Shown here: positions 56,803 to 64,000 of the stretch, piece after piece
How positions within the stretch are numbered: the stretch's first letter is position 1
Layout: each line of letters starts with the position of its first letter
Source of the DNA: Mucor racemosus
Lineage: Eukaryota; Mucoromycota; Mucoromycetes; Mucorales; Mucoraceae
Assembly: GCA_027405735.1 (NCBI GenBank)
Contig: JAPEHQ010000006.1
Location: 1,116,001-1,180,000, forward strand
DNA length: 64,000 nucleotides
Direction of reading: 5' to 3'
Made by a program: the position numbers and the translations under genes
The notes under the pieces: model-generated
Seen by the model: only the letters and a program-made list of their open reading frames with translations
What the model was told of the DNA's origin: nothing
Databases searched by the model: none

Positions 56803-58690
56803 TTAATCTTGAGATGCAAGGGAAACGAGAGTTGGCATAGTGACAACATTGGTTTTGGGTTCATGCAACATGGTGTAAGCCAATGTCCACTGAATTCTAT
56901 GAACAGCCCATGAGCTCAATTGCCACCACCTTAAGCTATCTTTCTCTAAACTACGCAAAGCTCTGATACCATCCCAGTAGCCAAGACCGTCTTTATGGCC
57001 ATAAGTTTTAACCATTTTTGAAACTTCCTCCTTGGGCTGATGTAACATGGGAGTTTTGTAGCTTAAGGCAGAGGTCAAATTGTTTGTATAAATAGGAAGT
57101 AAAATAAGATCAAATGGTGATCTATAAATCAATGGGAATCCGTAAGGAGAAGTCAATGGTGAGAGGCGGAGATGCATCAACAAAGCTCCAGGAATAATAG
57201 AGAACCATGAATATCCAAGTCTATAAAGAGCAAACATGGTGTGGAAAATAGTAATTCTACCAGTTTGACTACTATCGAATGTACCAAGACGTGCAGCCAG
57301 TGCGTCTTCTTCCTCATGTTCACCGGTGACAATTTCTCTACTCTTTTGATAAGTTTGCTTAATCTCCTTTTCTTGTTCTTTTTGTTCTTTGGTAGGCTCA
57401 ACTTCTTTCAATTCTAAAAACAATGTGCATTAGTAATTTTTTCCCAGTAAGATTAATCCTTCATTTTTCGGGTTTTTACCTTCTTCCTTGATCAACTGTT
57501 CATTGTTTCCATGTTCAGCTTGGAGATTCTTTCTCTCTTCTCTCTTGGTAGTTTCCAAATAAACAGTTTCTTCATCATAGACTGGATGTTGATTGACATG
57601 AGAGATAGCTGATGGGGGAGCTTCGTCCAAGTTGGAACTAGTGATGTCGGCAAAAGATTTTTTCAAATTGGGATCTACTCAAAATAGTAAGTATTACGAT
57701 ATCTTTTAGTAACCTTGCGTTTTTTTTTGTTGCTTACCTTTATTTTCTTTAACTTCCTCTTCATTGAGTTGATGGAATCTAGAAATTTCGGAATAGATTG
57801 CCTTATCCTCAACTGAAGCATTTTCCTCAGACATCAAGTTGGATTGTTCCAAAGTAGGGAAATTCTCTTCAGTTATGGCCATAGGCTCTTCCTTGGGTTG
57901 ATTTTTAATAATATTTTGAGCACGCTCACTCAAAGGTCTATCTTCAGGAGGGATTTCCTTTGCTGCCATCTTGGCAAAGCTCTGAGCGGGGGGTACAGGG
58001 GGAACATGAACTGAGGGCTTCTCGAGCATGTCCTTGACATCAGGTAAATCAGACAAAGGAGGTTGATCTGAGCTTTGAGGAGCAGTATTATCATGTTCTG
58101 GAGTGGGGAAATCCTTGTTGGATGTTACGGCAGCAAATGATCTATCTGGGTTTGGTGGTTGTGTAGCGTCTAAATGATAAAACAATGAGTATTTTATCAT
58201 TGTAAATAAGCCCTTCACTTTATCCTCCCTTACCTTCCACATTTGTTTCGGATTTATTGCTATTCAATAAGTCACCTACACCGGCTGATTTAGGTAGAGA
58301 GTCTGTATCAGTGGCCTTGATACTCTCTTGAGGAGTAGGGAACTCTTCAGCCTGCTTCTTTTCGTGGCCAGCAATATCAGCGAATGTAGCTTTATCCTTT
58401 GTGGCTTCCCAAGCATTGGGTCTGTGATCTACATTTGAAGCAGATGTTTCTTGCTTTGATTCTGTTGAGGATGGCTCTGGCTTTGATTCTGGCTCTTGCT
58501 TTGATTCTGTTGAGGATGGCTCTGGCTTTGATTCTGGCTCTTGCTTTGATTCTGGCTCTGGCTCAGCCTTAGACGCGTCGTTTGTATGATTAGGTTGTGC
58601 CACCTCGGCCCAGGATGAGCCCAATGTTGATTTCTCAACGCTAGGTGTAGCTACGGACTCATCAAGCTTAGGGAAATCACTTTTATCCAT
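56803..58690 (-). CDS. Caleosin-like protein with long repetitive acidic N-terminal region, 4 exons
   Basis: Predicted 564 aa from exons 58234-58690, 57738-58169, 57480-57674 and 56803-57413. The C-terminal 200 residues resemble caleosin/peroxygenase: an EF-hand-like FDSSQTGRITIF, a hydrophobic hairpin YSWFSIIPGALLMHLRLS with prolines after it, then SPFDLILLPIYTNN. This suggests lipid-droplet or ER-membrane attachment and perhaps haem peroxygenase activity, though I could not confirm haem ligands. The N-terminal 350 residues are disordered and carry repeated short motifs: SSWAEVA, ATFADIAG, RSFAAVTS, QSFAKMAA, KSFADITS, paired with DFPKL, EFPTP, DFPTP, NFPTL. All three introns are phase 1 and the middle exons are whole-codon lengths, so exon duplication is likely. 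A 15-residue Lys/Glu/Pro/Ser repeat occurs twice near 58450-58560. Confidence 0.7.
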
Positions 58691-58774
58691 TGACTTTTTT
58701 TTTTTTTTTTTGGAAACGTTAATAAATGAAATTGATCAAATCAGAAAACCGAAATACTTACATTATGTTGAGTT

Positions 58775-59322
58775 TTGAAAGAAGAATTGATTAAAAATAA
58801 AGAAAAAGAAAATAAGGAAATAGAACATTGTAGACCTGTTTATTTATTGAAACTTGGGGAATTGAAAAAAAACGAACGACAACATTATTACTTACATTCA
58901 TATGATGTCATTGGATTTCAAACACCATTTGTTCTCTTGTCTCCCCCCAGAAGGTCTCATTTCCGTAATGCAACATAAAATTACGCTCGTTATTTCAGTC
59001 GATTACCTTTACCATATTATGTAGAACTCTTATCCGTGCCATTTAACCATTCAGTATCGCGACAATAGATATTTCAATTGTAACGCATTGATGTTGTATC
59101 ACAGAATTATGTAAATCCTTTCGAGTGCAAGAAACCACTCCGATGGATTGTTGTACCAAAATAACGTCATTTCATAAATTCTCATATGAAGATGGGAGAT
59201 GGACAACTAACAATAACCCTAATTTTATGCAAATTGACATGGCTTTACGCATGATGTGTAAGCCTCATTTGATAAAAGATTTATATTGTACAGTATTTGA
59301 TGTTTCTGATTTCGATGTCTGA
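58775..59322 (+). CDS. Possible partial gene of unknown function
   Basis: Two protein-like stretches can be joined in phase: 58775-58964 (containing CRPVYLLKLGELKKNERQ and HSYDVIGFQTPFVLLSP) and 59105-59322 (containing FSYEDGRWTTNNNPNFM and HLIKDLYCTVFDVSDFDV, then a stop). The intron would be 58965-59104 (GTAATG...CACAG). No ATG opens the first stretch, and an additional exon upstream is needed. A third protein-like piece inside the intron (RLPLPYYVELLSVPF, about 59001-59045) makes other splicing possible. No family recognised. It is head-to-head with the caleosin-like gene. Confidence 0.3.
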
Positions 59323-60018
59323 ATGAGGTGCTCAATACTTTTGCTTTATTCTATTAGATTTGTATGGTTGCAAGGAAAAACTACTCATAATACACTTTGA
59401 ATGGGCCTACTACTTTGTCTTGCGTTATACTATCAACCTCTTGTGCTTGATTCTGTAAATTCAAACCTTAATGACCACAATTTCGTAAAAAAAAAAAATC
59501 ATGCTTTGTGAATGTCATTTATAATGAACATTTTACACAAATCAATATCAATTTACATTAAATTTGAAATGGAAATAGAATATATATATATTAAGAAAAC
59601 ATCAAAGATTAGTTTTGATACTAGGTTAATGAGCTATCATTTAAATTTTGTTCTTCTTTCTGCTACTAAATCATCATATTGAATATCTTTCGTATGTTTT
59701 CATCAGCCAATTTCTGCTCATTTCCAAATATATATCTGAGGATTGCAAATATATGATAATGTAAAAGAAAAATGAGCGTATTAAAATGTAAGAAAGGCAT
59801 TCAAAATAAAGCAGCCATCTCTGTGGCAATAACCTGTAGGCAAAAATTTCGTCTAGATGTGATACAAGCCAGTTTCCAATATTTAGTGAAAAGGAGTATA
59901 GGTGCTTCTAGCTTGCATTATCGCTTATGAGCAAGTTTTCCGGCCATTGAAAAAGGACTAATAAAAACCATAGCTTCCCTTCTTGTTACTCTTTTTTCAT
60001 TACTTTTTATATATACAA
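59323..60018. other. Intergenic, promoter side of the SIKE-family gene
   Basis: AT-rich, with no frame of note. The last 40 bp before the ATG at 60019 are T-rich. Nothing else recognised. Confidence 0.5.
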
Positions 60019-60953
60019 ATGGAAGAAGAGATTATACAAAAGATATATAAATTAACTAACGAGTTGGCATCGCAACAACAAAGCAACCAAGATTTAGCTT
60101 CTACGCTAAACGGTCAATTGGCTGACTTGAAGGTACTTTTTTTTTTTGTAATAAATACTTTTTGTATTTATATTCATTCTTATTTATTGGCAATAGACAA
60201 AAGCAGCAGCAAAATCATCCAGTGATGGTAAGAAAAAATACTGAAACAAAACAAAATTCATATTGCTTACCAACTTTTAAAAAGACCAAGAAGTGTTGAT
60301 TCCTCATCCTTTATTACCTGAACAACGAGACCAAGTCTTGGAAGACTTGAAAAGTCGATTAGAAAAGGCTTTGTCAGATCAACAAAGCACATTACTGGCA
60401 AATCAACATTTAGAAAAAGAAGTTAATGAGTTGCAAGGGCTTGTTAAGGAGTATGAATCAGGATTGGAAACAATTACAAGTAAATTTCGAACGCACGCTG
60501 TAAATATTTCTTTAGAATATACTTGTAAAATCATTCAACTAATCATTTGGATTCGATAGAATGCAACTACAGAAGGACAAATCAGACTTCGAAGGGAATA
60601 TGAAGCATTATTGAATGCAGAAAAGGTAGATTCATCTATGAGAAAAATAAGGAGACTTCTCAAAGATTAATATTTGGATGATTTATAAGGGAACGACGGC
60701 TGCATTATTTATAGAAAATACAATGTTACAAACACAACTTCGACAATTATCTAAATCTTTACGAGAAGTGTATAAGCATGAATCCATTGATGTTCATGAA
60801 CAGCAAATATCGCAATTGAAAAAGGAGAATCAAGATCTATTAGAGTTATTGAAGATAAGTCAGTTACCAGATCTAGAAATCAATACTGAAGAAAACGCAT
60901 CGCCTGTATTGCAGGTAGCTAGAACAGGTGTAGTGGAGGAATTTTTTGATTAG
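60019..60953 (+). CDS. SIKE/FGFR1OP2-family coiled-coil protein (STRIPAK-associated), 5 exons
   Basis: Predicted 229 aa, almost entirely coiled coil. Exons are 60019-60132, 60197-60227 (31 nt), 60285-60499, 60560-60625 and 60690-60953, phase-consistent. Two blocks fit the family: LEKEVNELQGLVKEYESGLE with TITSKFRTHA after it (compare the ...ALELIMSKYREQM region of FGFR1OP2), and the later ENTMLQTQLRQLSKSLREVY followed by ISQLKKENQDLLELLKISQ. Family members are peripheral subunits of STRIPAK phosphatase complexes, which in fungi control septation, fusion and development. The assignment rests on pattern similarity within coiled coils, so some caution is due. The C-terminus ends in a short acidic non-helical tail. 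Confidence 0.68.
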
Positions 60954-61992
60954 TGCGTTGAGTTTATACGTATAAAATGTCATTTAAACATGAAAATATA
61001 TTTGCGCGATACATTTTTCCATGTAATGTGCGTTATAATATTGACAATTACAATACGCTAAATCAGTGAAACATATGCTTTTACCAAATGTATACCTGAA
61101 TTACTCTTAATAAACAACGTGAATGAGTTTAGTTCAATACTGGTTTGTTTTTTTTACAGGATTTTTATCTATACATTGTCGTATTAAAAACCTTATCCTT
61201 TTTTCTTAAAACAATGCAAAATACACAATTCCTGTTCTATACAATATATTTAGATCAGTTTTATTATTTGATTAGCAGATCTAAGTGAGAGAGTATGATT
61301 AATAATTGAAAATAACTTTGAGAAGCCTGGCATTGGTATTTGGTTCATAGTAACTGTGATTTAGCCCTAAAGCTCAAGGGTTCTACAGCTCTTTTGCGTT
61401 GATAGCCCGCTTTGAAGCCCAATTTTAAATTAAAAATGGTATAATTTCATTCACATCATGCTCATCAACTATTAAAACATGCATTAACATGTAGTTTATA
61501 CAAGGCATCTCGTCAATTTATCGTCTTTTTTTACTGAAAATGCCACAAAACCAGCATTTTCGAACCTGATATTTCAATGATTTTTAGCGCTTTAGAAAGC
61601 GCAAAGCTACCCATAAGCATTACTTATATTCGATAATTACTTTCTGATTCATTTTCGAGATTTTTTCGGATCTTTGAAAAACAACCAAAATTCATCAATT
61701 TTTTCCTTACAGATACTCATCCAAAAATCGATGATTACATAAATTGAATTTTTTCATCATCAAGATGAAATATTTTACTATAACACATATTAAAACAAAA
61801 TTTTTTAAATTTTACAGCGCTTTTTATGGTATTTTTTGTTTTGAATAGTTAATATATAAAAATTTGAGTTTACCTTCGAAAACCAGTATTTCGGTTTCTC
61901 AAAGATTTCGCAATTGTTTCTGTCAAAAATATTTTTTTTAATAATACCATTGGATGAAGCAAAAAATTCTACATAGGAAGCAATTTTGAAAT
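60954..61992. other. Intergenic, nothing recognised
   Basis: AT-rich. A short palindrome AGCGCTTTAGAAAGCGC lies near 61588-61604. No gene, LTR or family R repeat was recognised. Confidence 0.5.
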
Positions 61993-62151
61993 ATGCAGAT
62001 TCGTATGCAGTATTTGGAGGAATACGATGAAAAGGAAGCTGAAAATTCCAAATTGGACATTTTTTGTGAAACGAATCCAGCTGTGATAGCGGCGATTGAA
62101 TTGAAAACAACCACCAAAAGCATCAAACCTGATGCCTTCAACTATGATTAA
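61993..62151 (+). CDS. Short frame, possible gene fragment (52 aa)
   Basis: ATG-initiated frame with a balanced, protein-like composition (YLEEYDEKEAENSKLDIFCE then TNPAVIAAIELKTTTKSIKP) and a stop at 62149-62151. Its residues are unlike the biased AT-rich noise around it. No splice partner or family was found; it may be the end of a decayed gene. Minus-strand frames here are shadows. Confidence 0.22.
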   Translation: MQIRMQYLEEYDEKEAENSKLDIFCETNPAVIAAIELKTTTKSIKPDAFNYD

Positions 62152-62731
62152 ATTGGCATCAGAGCATTGAAGAATGAACCAAATATCAAAAATAGGCTGC
62201 TTAAAACCATATTGTTATAATAGTGTAGCATGTGAAAGAATAAAAAACGATAGAAATGCTGTTTAAATTGAAAGAAATATAAAAACGGCAATATTTTCCA
62301 AATTTGACGTTTATCATTTCTAATTTTTAATAGATTATTTATGTAGTTTTCAGCATGAATTGATGATTATTTTGACTTGAAGTAATCTGCCGAAATAACT
62401 ATATCACTCTCTTTTATTTTTGTTTGCACATTTTAAACGCAAGCTTGTGTACAAAACAACTTTTACAAGAACAAACGTCCGTTTTGAAATGAAATTCTGG
62501 CATTTAAAAAGTAGCAAACACGCACACACGCACACCACAGACTTTTTGGATTGAAATTTTTTGTAATATTTTGATCACCTTTCTCTTTAAAAATATAAAC
62601 TTTTTTTCTTTCTTTTTTTGAAAAATGTATTGTATGCGATATTTCGTTCCTTTGCTTTTATTACCATTTCCCGATGCTCCACCAATCTTTGTTATTCTAT
62701 TTTTGATTTCATTTTTCCTTCATCAAAAACC

Positions 62732-62970
62732 ATGGTAATTTTAATAATCTTAATATATCAACGTAGCAACTAAACATATCCAAATATAGCATTTATTGCA
62801 CATTATTATTAATAGCTTTATTTTCTTCGACTTGTTATTGGGGTCAAGGTAGATGTTGGATTGATTTACAGCAAAATAGATTGTTTGACGTTCGACAAGA
62901 CTCCAACGCAACCTTTGGACAAGGAGAGGGTTGGTGGAATTGGAAAATCACCTTGCCTATAGGACAATAA
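62732..62970 (+). CDS. Small secreted protein candidate
   Basis: The second exon reads YCTLLLIALFSSTCYWGQG then RCWIDLQQNRLFDVRQDSN and ends KITLPIGQ with a stop. This is a hydrophobic signal-peptide core followed by a Cys/Trp-rich mature part of about 45 residues. Two starts are possible. Model A: the first exon supplies only the ATG at 62732-62734 (context AAACCATGG), followed by a 32 nt intron ending CGTAG, giving 68 aa. Model B: a longer first exon from 62624 joins across a 55 nt intron (62735-62789) with a CTAAAC branch site, giving two hydrophobic segments. The coding end is the same in both. No family recognised. Confidence 0.5.
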
Positions 62971-64000
62971 TGAATTTCATAAAATGAAAGAAGAAAATCA
63001 ACATTTATTTAGAGACAAATTAATTGTATTATGTATATTATCGATTCATTTATATAATGAAGAAAAAAAAACCACCCCCACAGCAATAGCAAATCGCAAA
63101 AAATCCCAACACGCATTACAATACCCATACGTATTTTCCCTCTCCCTCTAAATCTCTTTACGCACATACCGCATATACACATATATATAAATATATATAT
63201 ATATATAAAATATCAATTCAACGCCACATGTTCTTTGATCACGTTCTTGTTTTCTTTTTTTCTTTTCTTGTTAATGAACAACCTTTTACTCAAACGATGT
63301 TGCACCAAAAAAAAAAAAAAAAAAAAAAATCAAGTTGTTGTACTCTTTAGTCGCATATTTTCTCGAAAAGAGCACTTGTAAAAAACTTGATGCACGTATA
63401 ATTGAGGGATGAAAACCAATACTTTTAGAGGTTATTGACATTCGTAACATGCTATAAGCCAGTACATCCGAGCTTTCAATTCTAAACGAATATTACATCT
63501 ACCCAAAATAGAGCACATTGGGTTTCAAACGTGTATTTCAATTCAATTGGAATTGAATATTGAGCTTTAACACAACAACTGTGGCCAACAAAACAACTTT
63601 TTTTTTTGTAGTTTCTAGATGTAGAATGTCAACAAACCGAGAATCAAGTCATTGAATGCATTTAATATTATCCAAAGGATGCATACCGCATATTAAATGT
63701 TCATAATTTAAAGAAATTGGCCTAAATCAGTAACTTAAATGTTAGATTACATCAGTTTGAGGTCATGTCTAGCACTCAAAAGCATACCAAACGAATGCTA
63801 CAGTTCAATAGACTTGATTCAATGTATCTTTGCAATTTTCCGTAGATCAAAATTTCAACTCGAATTTTGCCTTACCATACCTCGTCCAAAATCTCAATTT
63901 CCGCAAATTTCAATTTTTCACACGAAAAACGGGGTTTTTTACTAAGGTATTTACTGAGGTTATATGACTTAAATAATGTCAGCTTTATGGTGGTAGTGTT
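62971..64000. other. Intergenic to window end
   Basis: Contains a TATATA run near 63181-63208, an A-run at 63307-63329 and otherwise AT-rich unique sequence. A 68-codon frame at 63739-63945 has no supporting features. Confidence 0.5.

Noticed and set aside
63307..63329. Long A-run as a retroposon tail
   Set aside because: No flanking target duplication or recognisable body; simple low-complexity sequence.

Overview
The window is nuclear DNA of a filamentous fungus, most likely a Mucoromycota (Mucorales-type) species. It is AT-rich. Its protein genes have many short introns, mostly 50-70 nt, that can be followed exon by exon with matching phases. The gene set suits such a fungus: an Slt2/Mpk1-type MAP kinase, a GT49 glycosyltransferase, a caleosin-like lipid-droplet protein, a Tgl-type patatin lipase, and a complex I assembly factor that budding yeasts lack. 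Species assignment is inference. No rRNA, tRNA, CRISPR array or bacterial-type operon was seen.

Layout. Unique gene islands alternate with two large mobile-element blocks. Island 1 (1.2-6.4 kb) holds a phytanoyl-CoA dioxygenase-family gene, a six-exon 7-transmembrane protein and NDUFAF6 on the minus strand. Block 1 (about 7.2-28.0 kb) is a giant inverted repeat with arms of 4.1-4.6 kb around a 5.5 kb spacer. The left arm carries a hAT-type MITE. The right arm is split by an intact 6.5 kb Ty3/Gypsy chromovirus. The spacer holds a probable solo LTR, a poly(A) retroposon, a microsatellite and a pseudogene fragment of dynein intermediate chain. Island 2 (30.1-37.8 kb) holds a GT49 glycosyltransferase, a ten-exon patatin lipase, a bHLH factor, a CHY zinc-finger protein and the checkpoint clamp subunit HUS1. 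Block 2 (about 38.4-52.0 kb) holds diverged pieces of the block 1 repeat family, two related solo LTRs, a dead Ty3/Gypsy relic and a second intact chromovirus with two identical 181 bp LTRs. Island 3 (52.9-63 kb) holds a TEY MAP kinase, MTFP1, a caleosin-like protein, a SIKE/FGFR1OP2-family coiled-coil protein and several small candidate genes.

How it fits together. The host genes are ordinary housekeeping or signalling genes with no obvious joint pathway. The patatin lipase and the caleosin-like protein are both lipid-droplet proteins. The MAP kinase and the GT49 enzyme both plausibly act on the cell wall. The most informative structure is in the repeats. The two inverted arms, and other paralogous copies, serve as empty sites that date and delimit the insertions: a Ty3 element, a MITE, solo LTRs and a retroposon. 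The repeat family also carries a spliced-gene fragment (dynein intermediate chain) whose Val-Tyr codons appear to have seeded a hexanucleotide microsatellite.
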